Source: SZUA-442 sp963792405 (GTDB lineage Bacteria > Actinomycetota > Acidimicrobiia > Spongiisociales > UBA5794). From it: a stretch of DNA of 64,000 nt. Location: the NCBI GenBank assembly GCA_963792405.1, contig CAWBVU010000006.1, positions 1,798,001 to 1,862,000 of the forward strand, read 5' to 3'. Numbering within the stretch: the stretch's first letter is position 1; each line of letters begins with the position of its first letter. Positions 44,154 through 52,772 of the stretch are shown piece after piece. The position numbers and the translations under genes are program-made. The notes beneath the pieces are model-generated. The model was not told the origin of the DNA. It did not search any database and saw only the letters and a list, made by a program, of their open reading frames with translations.

Positions 44154-45728
44154 TCAGCGGCTGCGGCCAGACCCCGTGCGCTTCCCGGGCTTTCGACCCG
44201 ACTTCGGCTGGGGGCCGGCGGACACCTTCACGGTGATCGGTCGGCCCCCGACCCGTTTCCCATCGAGTGCGTTGACCGCACGCGACGCGTGGTCAGCGTG
44301 CATGTCCACGAGCCCGTAGCCCTTCGACCATCCGCGCCGATCCGTCGGCACGCTGACGCGGCGTACCTCGCCATGGGCGCCGAACATCTCCGCGAGCTCG
44401 ACCTCGGTGGTCCGCCAGGGCAGGTTGCCCACGTGGAGGCGGGCCTGTGACCCGGTCCAGCCGGTTGCGGGCTGCGAGCGCGACGTCGCGGAATCCACGG
44501 CGGAACGTGCCGGAGCGCCATCCTTGCGCAACCCTCGTTCGGCCCGCTCGCGTGGCCGGGAGCGGTCCGAGTGGGCAGCCGAGGACTCCATCTTCATCGG
44601 TTGGAGCTTCATCGGTTGGAGCGAGGGCGCCTCGATGCGACCGTCGATACCGAGTTCCCTCGCCATGCGTCCGACGGCCCTGCGCTCGGCGTCGAGGACG
44701 AGGCTGACAACGGACCCGGAGGCGCCGGCACGTGCAGTGCGACCCGACCGATGCACGTAGTCCTTGTGCCCGGTCGGCGGGTCGTAGTGCACGACGCGCG
44801 ACACGTCGTCGACGTGGATGCCCCTGGCGGCGACGTCCGTGGCGACGAGGGTGACGTCCTCACCGGAGGTGAGACGCTCGAGCGCCTTCATCCGCTGCCC
44901 TTGGGTCCGGCCACCGTGCATCGCGATCGCGTCGACACCCAGGGCAGCCAACTGCTTCGCGAGCCGGTCTGCGCCGTGACGAGTCCTGGTGAAGACGATC
45001 GACCGCCCTGCGTCCCGGACGATCTCGGCGGTTCTGGCGACCTTGTCCGATCGATCGACCGCCCAGAAGTGATGGGTCGCCTCGCCGTCGCGGGGGGTCA
45101 TCGGTGCTGCATCGTGGCGGACGGGATCGCGCTGGTACCCGCGCACGAGGACCCCGACGTCCCCGTCGAGCGTGGCGGAGAACAGGAGTGTCTGTCGGTC
45201 GGGATGCGTGCGGTCCAGGAGCTTGCGCACCGACGGGAGGAATCCCATGTCGGCCATCCGGTCGGCCTCGTCGACCGCGACGATGGACACGTCGGAGAGG
45301 TCGACGATCCCCTGCGTGATGAGGTCTTCGAGCCTGCCGGGTGTGGCGACGAGGACGTCAACGCCGCGGCGCATCCAGTCCATCTGGGTCTGGTAGCGGA
45401 CGCCCCCGTACACGGCGAACACCTGGCGGCGCATCGCCTTGCCGTAGGGCGCCAGCTCCCGCCGGATCTGCGCAGCGAGCTCCCTGGTCGGGGTGAGGAT
45501 CAGGGCGGTCGGACGTCCGGGAGCGGCACTGTGGGTCATGGCGAGCATCGGCAACCCGAAAGCGAGCGTCTTGCCCGAACCGGTGGGTGCCATGCCGCAC
45601 ACGTCGCGGCCTTCGAGGGCATCGGGGATCGCCCCGGACTGGATGGGGAACGGCATCTCGAGTCCCTGCCGGATGAGGGTGTCGACGATGGGTGTGGGAA
45701 GGCCCAACTGGGCGAAGGTCGCGGTCAT
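44154..45728 (-). CDS. DEAD-box RNA helicase with C-terminal RRM
   Basis: 524 residues. Q motif FAQLGLPTPIVDTLIRQG with PFPIQSGAIP, motif I APTGSGKT, Ia PTRELA, II VDEADRM, III SAT, V ATDVAARGIHV and VI HRSGRTARAG are all intact. A basic linker with the duplicated QPMKLQPMKM follows, then an RRM at about 430-505 (ARLHVGNLPWRTTEVELAEM; SKGYGLVDMHADHASRAVNA) and a Lys/Arg tail. Unwinds RNA duplexes in ribosome assembly or cold-shock mRNA handling. Start ATG 45728 or, 15 codons upstream, 45773; neither has a good ribosome site. Confidence 0.92.
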   Translation of the reverse strand: MTATFAQLGLPTPIVDTLIRQGLEMPFPIQSGAIPDALEGRDVCGMAPTGSGKTLAFGLPMLAMTHSAAPGRPTALILTPTRELAAQIRRELAPYGKAMRRQVFAVYGGVRYQTQMDWMRRGVDVLVATPGRLEDLITQGIVDLSDVSIVAVDEADRMADMGFLPSVRKLLDRTHPDRQTLLFSATLDGDVGVLVRGYQRDPVRHDAAPMTPRDGEATHHFWAVDRSDKVARTAEIVRDAGRSIVFTRTRHGADRLAKQLAALGVDAIAMHGGRTQGQRMKALERLTSGEDVTLVATDVAARGIHVDDVSRVVHYDPPTGHKDYVHRSGRTARAGASGSVVSLVLDAERRAVGRMARELGIDGRIEAPSLQPMKLQPMKMESSAAHSDRSRPRERAERGLRKDGAPARSAVDSATSRSQPATGWTGSQARLHVGNLPWRTTEVELAEMFGAHGEVRRVSVPTDRRGWSKGYGLVDMHADHASRAVNALDGKRVGGRPITVKVSAGPQPKSGRKPGKRTGSGRSR

Positions 45729-45971
45729 TGCGCGTCTCGTTTCTCGTTTGTGGTGGATGTGCTCGTCGGCCATGAGGGCGACTTCGGCCGAAGAGGCGGT
45801 CCAACCGGTGAGACGTTGCGTGCCGTGGTGCCCCGAGGAAGCGACGGTTCGCTGGCCTCCACCCGGAGCGGCCGCCGAAGCATACTCCCCACGGTCGGGT
45901 TCCCGCTCCATTCGTGGACGAGCGCACCCGGAGGCGGGAATGAGCCCGGCACGGCACGGTACCTTCGGGGC

Positions 45972-46214
45972 ATGACGGACTGGGAACCGGAGGACAGGTG
46001 GGAGGACGAGATCGTCGAGGACGGCGATCGGTTCGATCATCCGGTTCCGAGGCGCGCCTTCCGGAGGACGGTGCGCACCATCGCGGCGCTCGTGCTGGCC
46101 GCCATGCTCTTCGCCGCGGGAACGCCGCTCAGCTGGGTCACCGTCCTCACCGCCTTCCTCATGCTGCTGATCTGGCTCGACCTCGGCCGCAAGGACCACG
46201 ACGACGTCATCTGA
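45972..46214 (+). CDS. Small membrane protein, unknown
   Basis: 80 residues: an acidic N-terminus (MTDWEPEDRWEDEIVEDGDR), a basic patch, then two hydrophobic segments (TIAALVLAAMLFAAGTPLSW; VTVLTAFLMLLIWLDLG) and a charged tail KDHDDVI. No family recognised. No ribosome site precedes the ATG; a leaderless transcript is possible. Converges on the GNAT gene. Confidence 0.65.
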   Translation: MTDWEPEDRWEDEIVEDGDRFDHPVPRRAFRRTVRTIAALVLAAMLFAAGTPLSWVTVLTAFLMLLIWLDLGRKDHDDVI

Positions 46215-46268
46215 GCCCGCCGGAGGTGCGCTGCGGCCATCCGCGTGGCACGGATCGGGGCGGAGGGA

Positions 46269-47252
46269 TCAGGCGAGCTTGAGGAGCGCGAGCGTGCGTC
46301 GGTCGAACACGAAGCCGAGGCCCTCGTAGAGCGCATGCGCACCCGTCGGGTTCGCGGAGTCCACATCGAGCAGTGCGTACTCCATGCCGTCGCGGCGGAA
46401 GTCCTCCAGGGCAGCGCCGATCATCGCCGAGGCGATTCCGCGCCCACGGTGGGATCGGACCACGCCGACACTCAGGATCCATGCGTGCGTGTAGCCACGA
46501 TCCGCGAAGTCCTGGGGGTAGCGACCGGACATGACGTGCCCGACGGGCTCCTCCCCGTCGTACGCCACGTAGGACGCATCGGGGAGGTAGAACTCGTTCT
46601 TGAAGTGGTCCCATCGCTCCTGGGTGAACGGCTGGCTCCCCCAGTGGTCCGCGAAGGCCTCGTTGTGCACGCGCAGCTCGTCCCCGGGATTCGCCTCCTC
46701 CGCGGGCACGAGGGAGATGCCATCGGGGAGGCCCAACTCGGGGATGGGCGATGCCAGGTCACGGACCAGCTCGTCGTAGTAGCGGGTGATCTCGTAGCCC
46801 CTGCCCTCGAGGAACGCGATGCGGTCACGCTCGTGCTCGTAGGCCGACATCCACAGCACCTTGTCGAGCCCGTCGTCGATGTCCGCGAGCCTTTGGCGGG
46901 ACCGGGCCTCCCACCAATCCTGGGTGAACCCGAGCCATGGCTCGACGCGGTGGCTCGGCCTCACGTGGACCTCGCCGAAGGCGCGCCACTTCGTCGCTGC
47001 GGTCGGAGACAGGATCGACCACACGCTGGCGATCACCGTGCCGTCCCCTGCGATGCCGAGCATGGAGTCCGCCGCGGCGTCGACGCCCGGATCATCGAAG
47101 CGATCGAGGATCTCCGATTCGACCTCGCGGTAGGTGCGGTCGACCTCGAAACACGCGTCCTGGAGGTCGACGATGGCGGGCGCATCGGCCTCCACGGCAG
47201 GGCGCCACGTCACGCCGGGGATCGTCGGAGGCATCGGGATCGCGATCATCAC
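46269..47252 (-). CDS. Tandem GNAT acetyltransferase, mycothiol-synthase-like
   Basis: 327 residues with two GNAT domains. The first (about 10-155) is degenerate; the second carries the acetyl-CoA loop VGVVRSHRGRGIASAMIGAA and the closing ANPTGAHALYEGLGF. Two-domain architecture and length resemble MshD, which acetylates cysteinyl-glucosaminyl-inositol, but many actinobacterial paralogs act on other amines, so no symbol is given. GTG 47252 directly precedes an in-frame ATG at 47249. Six bases after the small membrane-protein stop, so co-transcribed. Confidence 0.8.
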   Translation of the reverse strand: MMIAIPMPPTIPGVTWRPAVEADAPAIVDLQDACFEVDRTYREVESEILDRFDDPGVDAAADSMLGIAGDGTVIASVWSILSPTAATKWRAFGEVHVRPSHRVEPWLGFTQDWWEARSRQRLADIDDGLDKVLWMSAYEHERDRIAFLEGRGYEITRYYDELVRDLASPIPELGLPDGISLVPAEEANPGDELRVHNEAFADHWGSQPFTQERWDHFKNEFYLPDASYVAYDGEEPVGHVMSGRYPQDFADRGYTHAWILSVGVVRSHRGRGIASAMIGAALEDFRRDGMEYALLDVDSANPTGAHALYEGLGFVFDRRTLALLKLA

Positions 47253-47258
47253 GCCAGC

Positions 47259-47498
47259 CTACGGGTCGTACGGTTCCCTCACCGAGAACCGATCCCTGAA
47301 CACGAACGGCACCGCCACGAGCGCAACGAGGACGACCAGGAAGATCCCGTTCAGCGCCACCGAGTAGGACGAGGCGTCGGCATCCACGAGGCCCACCCAC
47401 TCGAGCACCTCGGTCCCGAGGATCGCCGTGACCAGGGCGATCATCACGGAGGCCAGGACCCACGCACCCATCAACACCAGGATCTTCCACGTCGGCAT
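47259..47498 (-). CDS. Small two-helix membrane protein
   Basis: 79 residues with two hydrophobic helices (ILVLMGAWVLASVMIALVTA and GIFLVVLVALVAVPFVF) and short charged ends. No family recognised. The ATG at 47498 is chosen for GGGAGGTG just upstream. First gene of a pair with the GNAT gene and divergent from nrtR. Confidence 0.7.
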   Translation of the reverse strand: MPTWKILVLMGAWVLASVMIALVTAILGTEVLEWVGLVDADASSYSVALNGIFLVVLVALVAVPFVFRDRFSVREPYDP

Positions 47499-47537
47499 CA
47501 CACCTCCCGATCCGGGTGGACGATATAGCATCGCCAT

Positions 47538-48425
47538 GTGCGAGACCTCTCCGTCACCCTCGATGCCGTCATCATCGCCGTCACGGACGACACACCGAGG
47601 ATCCTCCTGGTCGACCGGGAGGGTGGCATCCCCGCACTGCCCTCAGGTCCCCTCGACGTCGACGGCGACGAGACGCTGACTCTCGGCCTCCGCAGGCTGG
47701 TGTCGTCACAGACCGGAGTGGACGTCACCTACGTCGAGCAGCTCTACACGTTCGGCGACCGAGGCAGATCGGTGTCCGAGGAGGCGAGGGATCTCGCCAT
47801 CGGGTATGTCGCCCTGACCGATGAGGCCGTGACCACACCCGATGCGAGGTGGACCGACATCTACGAGCTGTTCCCTTGGGAGGACCACAGGGACGGCGCG
47901 CCACCGATGCTCGCGGAGGTCGTCGCCCCGGCACTCCGGGCGTGGGCAGGCGCCGATACGGGCCGCGGGGTTCGCGTGCAGGTCAACTTCGGCGCCGGGG
48001 CGCCGTGGGATCCCATCCGTGTCCTCGAACGGTACGAGCTGCTGTTCGAGGCGGGCCTCGTCGGCGAGGCGACCGCGGGGGGTCCCGGGATCGGGGTGCC
48101 CCTCGCCGGGGACCATCGCCGCATCGCTGCGACGGCGCTCGGTCGGCTCAGGGGCAAGTTGACGTATCGGCCCGTGATCTTCGAGGTGATGCCCGAGCTG
48201 TTCACCCTGACGCACCTCCAGACCACGGTCGAGGCCATCGTCGGCATCCGACTCCACAAGCAGAACTTCCGTCGCATCGTCGACAGGGGGGAGCTCGTCG
48301 AACCGACGGGTGAGCACACGACGGCGACCGGAGGCCGCCCAGCGGAGCTGTTCCGATTCCGGCCTGCGGTGGTCGCCGAGCGCCCGAGGCCCGGCTTCCC
48401 ACTCCCTCGTCCGCGCCGCCTCTGA
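47538..48425 (+). CDS. nrtR: NrtR-type Nudix-related transcriptional regulator of NAD synthesis
   Basis: 295 residues. The N-terminal Nudix fold has lost its catalytic signature: the expected REUxEExGU reads LGLRRLVSSQTGV, as in regulators that bind ADP-ribose or NAD derivatives without hydrolysing them. The C-terminal winged helix is characteristic: KLTYRPVIFEVMPELFTLTH, then GIRLHKQNFRRIVDRGELVE. It lies 105 bp before nadA on the same strand and probably represses it. GTG start with no ribosome site; TATAGC at 47524-47529 lies about 9 bases upstream, suggesting a leaderless mRNA. Confidence 0.88.
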   Translation: MRDLSVTLDAVIIAVTDDTPRILLVDREGGIPALPSGPLDVDGDETLTLGLRRLVSSQTGVDVTYVEQLYTFGDRGRSVSEEARDLAIGYVALTDEAVTTPDARWTDIYELFPWEDHRDGAPPMLAEVVAPALRAWAGADTGRGVRVQVNFGAGAPWDPIRVLERYELLFEAGLVGEATAGGPGIGVPLAGDHRRIAATALGRLRGKLTYRPVIFEVMPELFTLTHLQTTVEAIVGIRLHKQNFRRIVDRGELVEPTGEHTTATGGRPAELFRFRPAVVAERPRPGFPLPRPRRL

Positions 48426-48465
48426 GGCCCTTCGCCGGGTCGCTCCGGTTCGAGCCGAACGACGG

Positions 48466-48493
48466 TCGACATCGCCGCGAAACCGGGTATCCT
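48466..48493 (+). promoter_or_regulatory. Candidate nadABC promoter
   Basis: TCGACA (48466-48471) and TATCCT (48488-48493) are separated by 16 bp and resemble -35 and -10 boxes of a housekeeping sigma factor. Transcription would start near 48500, inside the inverted repeat. Pattern-based only. Confidence 0.45.
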
Positions 48494-48498
48494 ATCAG

Positions 48499-48519
48499 TA
48501 ATGCTCCATCCGAGCATAA
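48499..48519. promoter_or_regulatory. Candidate NrtR operator upstream of nadA
   Basis: Arms TAATGCTC (48499-48506) and GAGCATAA (48512-48519) form an inverted repeat with one mismatch around a 5-bp spacer. It overlaps the predicted start of transcription and lies 12 bp before the nadA ATG, the right place for repression. The match to an NrtR site is inferred from context; I did not compare with a motif model. Confidence 0.55.
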
Positions 48520-48530
48520 GTAGGGAGACC

Positions 48531-49496
48531 ATGACCACCGCACCCACGACCATCAGCAGGCTCGGTTCCGTGCTGCCCGACATCGAGATCGCCGTCGCCT
48601 CCCCCATCATCGAGGAGATCGAGCGACTCAAGGCCGAGCGCAACGCGGTCGTGCTCGCCCACAACTACATGACACCCGACATCTTCCACGGCGTCGCGGA
48701 CCTCACGGGTGACTCGCTCGCGCTGGCCCGAATGGCGGCCGAGACCCCGGCAGAGGTCATCGTGATGGCAGGTGTCCACTTCATGGCCGAGACCGCCAAG
48801 ATCATCAGCCCCGCAAAGACCGTGCTGATCCCGGACCTGAGGGCGGGGTGTTCCCTGGCCGACTCGATCACTGCCGCGGACATCGCCCTCCTCCGCGAGC
48901 GGTACCCCGATGCCCCGGTGGTCACCTACGTGAACACGTCGGCCGAGGTCAAGGCAGCCTCCGACATCACGTGCACATCCGGCAACGCGGTGCGGATCGT
49001 CGAGTCGCTCGACGCCGACCGGATCATCTTCCTCCCCGACCAGTACCTCGGCCGCTGGGTGGCATCGCAGACGGACAAGGAGATCGTCCTGTGGCACGGC
49101 GCATGCGAGGTGCACGAGCGATTCACCGGCGAGGAGCTCCGGGAGTATCGGCGCCTGTACCCGGGGGTGCAGATCATCGCCCACCCCGAGTGCCCTCCCG
49201 ACGTCCTCGACGAGGCCGACTACGTGGGTTCGACCGCCGGGATGATCGACTGGGTCAGGACGGAGGTGCCCGAGAGGGTCGTCATGGTCACGGAGTGCTC
49301 GATGTCCGACAACGTCGCCGTCGAGTCACCCGCCACCGAGTTCGTCAGGCCGTGCAATCTCTGCCCCCACATGAAGCGCATCACGCTCGAGGGCATTCGG
49401 GACTCGTTGCGCGACATGGTCCACGAGGTCACGGTGCCCGCCAACGTGATCGACGGTGCCCGCAGGGCCGTCGAGAGGATGCTGGCCGTCACATGA
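48531..49496 (+). CDS. nadA: Quinolinate synthase
   Basis: 321 residues. Condenses iminoaspartate with dihydroxyacetone phosphate to quinolinate using a 4Fe-4S cluster. The three cluster cysteines are visible in DLRAGCSLADS, TECSMSDN and PCNLCPHMK (the last two regions contain several Cys), with the substrate loop VVLAHNYMTPDIFHGVADLT near residue 40. The ATG at 48531 is preferred, with GGGAG just upstream; an ATG at 48501 is in frame but lies inside the inverted repeat. First gene of nadABC. Confidence 0.95.
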   Translation: MTTAPTTISRLGSVLPDIEIAVASPIIEEIERLKAERNAVVLAHNYMTPDIFHGVADLTGDSLALARMAAETPAEVIVMAGVHFMAETAKIISPAKTVLIPDLRAGCSLADSITAADIALLRERYPDAPVVTYVNTSAEVKAASDITCTSGNAVRIVESLDADRIIFLPDQYLGRWVASQTDKEIVLWHGACEVHERFTGEELREYRRLYPGVQIIAHPECPPDVLDEADYVGSTAGMIDWVRTEVPERVVMVTECSMSDNVAVESPATEFVRPCNLCPHMKRITLEGIRDSLRDMVHEVTVPANVIDGARRAVERMLAVT

Positions 49497-51046
49497 ACAC
49501 CATGCCGATCCCCGTGACGTTCGACCCGCGACCCGTCGTGGTGGGATCGGGGATTGCAGGGTTGACCACCGCACTGTCACTGGAAGGTGCGGTCGTGGTG
49601 ACCGCCGCGGGCATCGGACACGGCTCGACCGACCTCGCCCAGGGAGGGATGGCCGCGGCGCTCGCCCCCGATGACTCGGTCGATTCGCACGCTTCGGACA
49701 CCCTCGACGTCGGGGGCGGGATCGTCGACCCCGCGATCGCCGACATGATCACCCGCGCCGGCCCGGATCGCATCGGATGGTTGCGCGCCGTCGGCGCCGA
49801 GTTCGACGCCGGGTCCGATGGCGAGCTCCTCCTCGGCAGGGAGGCAGGCCATGCCCGCCGGCGGATCGTCCACGCAGGCGGCGATGCGACGGGTGACGAG
49901 ATCATGCGTGCCCTCAGGGTGGCAATCCTCGCCAGGGAGGACATCGACGTCGTCGGGGGGTCTCGGCTCGTCGACCTCGTGCGGTCGGGGAACCGGATCG
50001 TCGGGGTCCTGATGATCGACGCAACCGGCTCCCTGGTGGCCATGTGCGCACCGGCCGTGGTGCTCGCGACCGGCGGCATCGGCGGCGTCTTCCGCCGAAG
50101 CACGAACCCGGTCGACCTGACCGGAAGCGGGCTCGCCGCAGCGGCACGGCAGGGGGCCACCCTCGCCGACATGGAGTTCGTGCAGTTCCACCCGACAGCC
50201 CTCGCGGCACAGGACCACCCGGCGAAGCTCATCAGCGAGGCCGTCAGGGGTGAGGGGGCGACGCTGATCGACGAGCACGGGATCCGGTTCATGGCGAAGG
50301 TCCATCCCGATGCGGAGCTCGCCCCACGTGACGTGGTCGCCCGCGCGATCTGGACCCACCAGGCGAGGGGCCACCGCGTGTACCTCGACGCCGCCGGGGC
50401 CATCGGCATGGCCCTCCCGGAACGCTTCCCCACCGCCTACGCGAATGCCGCGTCGCTCGGGATCGATGCGAGGGTCGAGCCGATGGAGATCTCGCCAGCC
50501 GAGCATTTCCACATGGGCGGCATCGCCACCGACCGCGACGGTCGCACGAGCCTTTCGGGCCTCTGGGCAGCGGGAGAGGTCGCCTCCACCGGGCTGCACG
50601 GCGCAAATCGGCTCGCCAGCAACTCGCTCCTCGAGGGATCGGTGATGGGAGCGCGCGTCGCCTCCTCGATCGCAGGGGATGCCATCAGGATCGACGAGTC
50701 CGACCTCACGGTCCCGGCCGACGTCGTCACGCGCGTCACCCACGGCCTGCATGCGGAGGATCGAACCGTCAGGGATCTCGCGTGGCGACACCTCGGCATC
50801 ATCCGCACCGGTGAGGGCATCGACGCCGCACTCGCGGGCCTCGGCGCGTTGGAGGGGCCCCGAACCGATGCCCGCCTCGTCGCGGAGCTGATCGCCGTCG
50901 CGGCGCGCGACCGGACGGAGTCGCGCGGCGCGCACCATCGTGCAGACCACCCGAACGTCGACCCCCAGCAGGCGCTTCGCTCCTTCATCGAGCCGGACGT
51001 CGCCCCCCTCATGGCCCTCACCCCCATGAGGGCCATGGCCTCGTGA
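49493..51046 (+). CDS. nadB: L-aspartate oxidase
   Basis: 517 residues, FAD-dependent. VVVGSGIAGLTTALSLEGA binds FAD, STDLAQGGMAAAL and EFVQFHPTAL are succinate-dehydrogenase-family motifs, HFHMGGIATDRDGRTSLSGL and GLHGANRLASNSLLEG follow. Oxidises aspartate to iminoaspartate for NadA. The start overlaps the nadA stop as ATGA. The C-terminal helical domain is present but short. Confidence 0.94.
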   Translation: MNTMPIPVTFDPRPVVVGSGIAGLTTALSLEGAVVVTAAGIGHGSTDLAQGGMAAALAPDDSVDSHASDTLDVGGGIVDPAIADMITRAGPDRIGWLRAVGAEFDAGSDGELLLGREAGHARRRIVHAGGDATGDEIMRALRVAILAREDIDVVGGSRLVDLVRSGNRIVGVLMIDATGSLVAMCAPAVVLATGGIGGVFRRSTNPVDLTGSGLAAAARQGATLADMEFVQFHPTALAAQDHPAKLISEAVRGEGATLIDEHGIRFMAKVHPDAELAPRDVVARAIWTHQARGHRVYLDAAGAIGMALPERFPTAYANAASLGIDARVEPMEISPAEHFHMGGIATDRDGRTSLSGLWAAGEVASTGLHGANRLASNSLLEGSVMGARVASSIAGDAIRIDESDLTVPADVVTRVTHGLHAEDRTVRDLAWRHLGIIRTGEGIDAALAGLGALEGPRTDARLVAELIAVAARDRTESRGAHHRADHPNVDPQQALRSFIEPDVAPLMALTPMRAMAS

Positions 51047-51882
51047 TGGCACTCCCCCACGGCACACTCGAGCTGATCGTCCATGCCCTCGAGGAGGACC
51101 TCGGGACCGGGGGCGACATCACCACGGACGCGGTGATCCCTCCCGACTCGCAATCCGAGGCCGTCGTCGTCGCGCGTCGATCGGGATGCGTGGCGGGCAT
51201 CCACGTCGCCGCGGCGTGCTTCCGCCTCCTCGACCCCGAGCTCGCCGTCGTCGAGCGCGTCGATGACGGCGACGTCGTCACGGAGGGGACGGTGCTCATC
51301 GAGGTGTCGGGACGTACCCGGTCGATCCTGTCCGCAGAGCGCGTCGCCCTCAACTTCCTCGGGCGGCTGAGCGGCATCGCGACCGCGACATGGGCCTACG
51401 TCGACGCCGTCGCAGGCACGGGAGCGAGCATCTCCGACACCCGCAAGACGACGCCGGGACTCCGGGGGCTCGAGAAGATGGCGGTGGCCGCCGGTGGCGG
51501 CCGCAACCACCGCTTCGGCCTCTTCGACGCGGTCCTGATCAAGGACAACCACATCGCCGCTGCAGGCTCCATCGACCGGGCCGTGCGGGCGGCGAGATCC
51601 GCGGTGGGCGACGACGTGGTGATCGAGATCGAGGTCGACACCCTCGACCAGCTCTCCGAGGTGCTCACGACCGACGCCGATGCGGTCCTGCTCGACAACA
51701 TGACCCTCGACGAGATGCGGGAGGCGGTGTCGCTGGTGGCGGGGAGGTTCACCACCGAGGCGTCGGGGGGCGTGACCCTCGACAACGTGCGGCAGATCGC
51801 CGATACGGGGGTCGACGTCATCTCCGTGGGATGGCTGACGCACTCAGCCCCTGCCCTCGACGTCGCCCTGGACCTCACCTGA
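51043..51882 (+). CDS. nadC: Nicotinate-nucleotide pyrophosphorylase (carboxylating)
   Basis: 279 residues. Turns quinolinate and PRPP into nicotinate mononucleotide. Motifs: DLGTGGDITTDAVIP, LNFLGRLSGIAT, SDTRKTTPGLRGLEK, GGGRNHRFGLFDAVLIKDNH and the closing DVISVGWLTHSAPALDVALD. The GTG at 51043 overlaps the nadB stop as GTGA. Last gene of the operon; converges on an uncharacterised gene 26 bp away. Confidence 0.95.
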   Translation: MMALPHGTLELIVHALEEDLGTGGDITTDAVIPPDSQSEAVVVARRSGCVAGIHVAAACFRLLDPELAVVERVDDGDVVTEGTVLIEVSGRTRSILSAERVALNFLGRLSGIATATWAYVDAVAGTGASISDTRKTTPGLRGLEKMAVAAGGGRNHRFGLFDAVLIKDNHIAAAGSIDRAVRAARSAVGDDVVIEIEVDTLDQLSEVLTTDADAVLLDNMTLDEMREAVSLVAGRFTTEASGGVTLDNVRQIADTGVDVISVGWLTHSAPALDVALDLT

Positions 51883-51907
51883 ATCGCAGCTCGTTCGTGC
51901 GGACGCG

Positions 51908-52663
51908 TCAGTTGGAGAAGGTGTACGACTGGGCGTCGGCCCACCGCATCGCCACCCGCTCGTAGGCGTCGCCCGAGGCACCGACGTCCCCGCGCTCGAG
52001 GGCGAGCAGGCTCGAGCGCACGTCATCCGCCGACTCGTCGAAGGCAAGGTCCCCGCTCGAGAAGCCGTCTGCGACCGACGCGTAGTCGAGCTCGACCATG
52101 GAATCCGCCGAGAACTCCGAGAACCATCCCTCCAGGTCGGCGACTCGCTCGATCACCTGCGGATTGAAGCCTGCGGTTTCGAGCACCCCGACGGCCCAGC
52201 GAACCCTGTCGATGGCCTCACCGAGCGACGTTCTGTAGCGCAACGAGGTGCGTCCCTCCGACTCGTACAGCTCTCGCTCGGATCGGCGGAACGCTGCGAA
52301 CCAACGCAGGGGCACGTGCCAGGCGGACGACAGGATGTAGCTACGTGCGTGCCGCGACGACCTCCGGAGCTCGGCGAGCTCACCCGAGTACGCCCGGCGT
52401 TCCCGATCGCTCACGAGTCGGAGCTCGGGGTGGGTGCTCGTGAACGCCAGCACGCCTTCGAGCATCCGAAGCCTCGCGTTCCTCGGGCACACGTATTGCG
52501 TCCCCTGCCAGACGGTGTAGAACCCATCGTCATCGGTCGATTCCTGGAAGAGGAAGGCGTCCGTCTGCGTGATGCGATCCGCGCTGCGACCCGGCCGGTG
52601 AGGCGGAAGCCCCGCCACGTGCGAGGACGGGATGAAGACCCTCAGGTACGCCGCGCGAATCAT
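51908..52663 (-). CDS. Uncharacterised actinobacterial protein
   Basis: 251 residues, cytosolic, no membrane segments. The N-terminus is IRAAYLRVFIPSSHVAGLPP; the middle is basic (RSSRHARSYILSSAWHVPLR) and the C-terminal third acidic and helical (FDESADDVRSSLLALERGDV). TVWQGTQYVCPRNARLRMLE may hold a structural Cys. No family recognised. It diverges from the leucine-dehydrogenase gene across about 110 bp. The ATG at 52663 is the first Met of the protein-like sequence. Confidence 0.7.
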   Translation of the reverse strand: MIRAAYLRVFIPSSHVAGLPPHRPGRSADRITQTDAFLFQESTDDDGFYTVWQGTQYVCPRNARLRMLEGVLAFTSTHPELRLVSDRERRAYSGELAELRRSSRHARSYILSSAWHVPLRWFAAFRRSERELYESEGRTSLRYRTSLGEAIDRVRWAVGVLETAGFNPQVIERVADLEGWFSEFSADSMVELDYASVADGFSSGDLAFDESADDVRSSLLALERGDVGASGDAYERVAMRWADAQSYTFSN

Positions 52664-52772
52664 CCACCGATGGTAGGCCGGTCGAGCTCCCCGGGTAGCG
52701 CAAGCTCCGGTCGCTACACTTGGCCTGCCAATGGAGCGAGTCGCCACCACGGCGCGGGAGAGAGGCTGCCTG

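Noticed and set aside
44571..45971. Long plus-strand frame leading into the 80-residue membrane protein
   Set aside because: Antisense to the DEAD-box helicase; only the last 80 residues are protein-like and not overlapped by another gene.
48501..48530. nadA start at 48501
   Set aside because: The ATG lies within the candidate operator and has no ribosome site; 48531 has GGGAG upstream.
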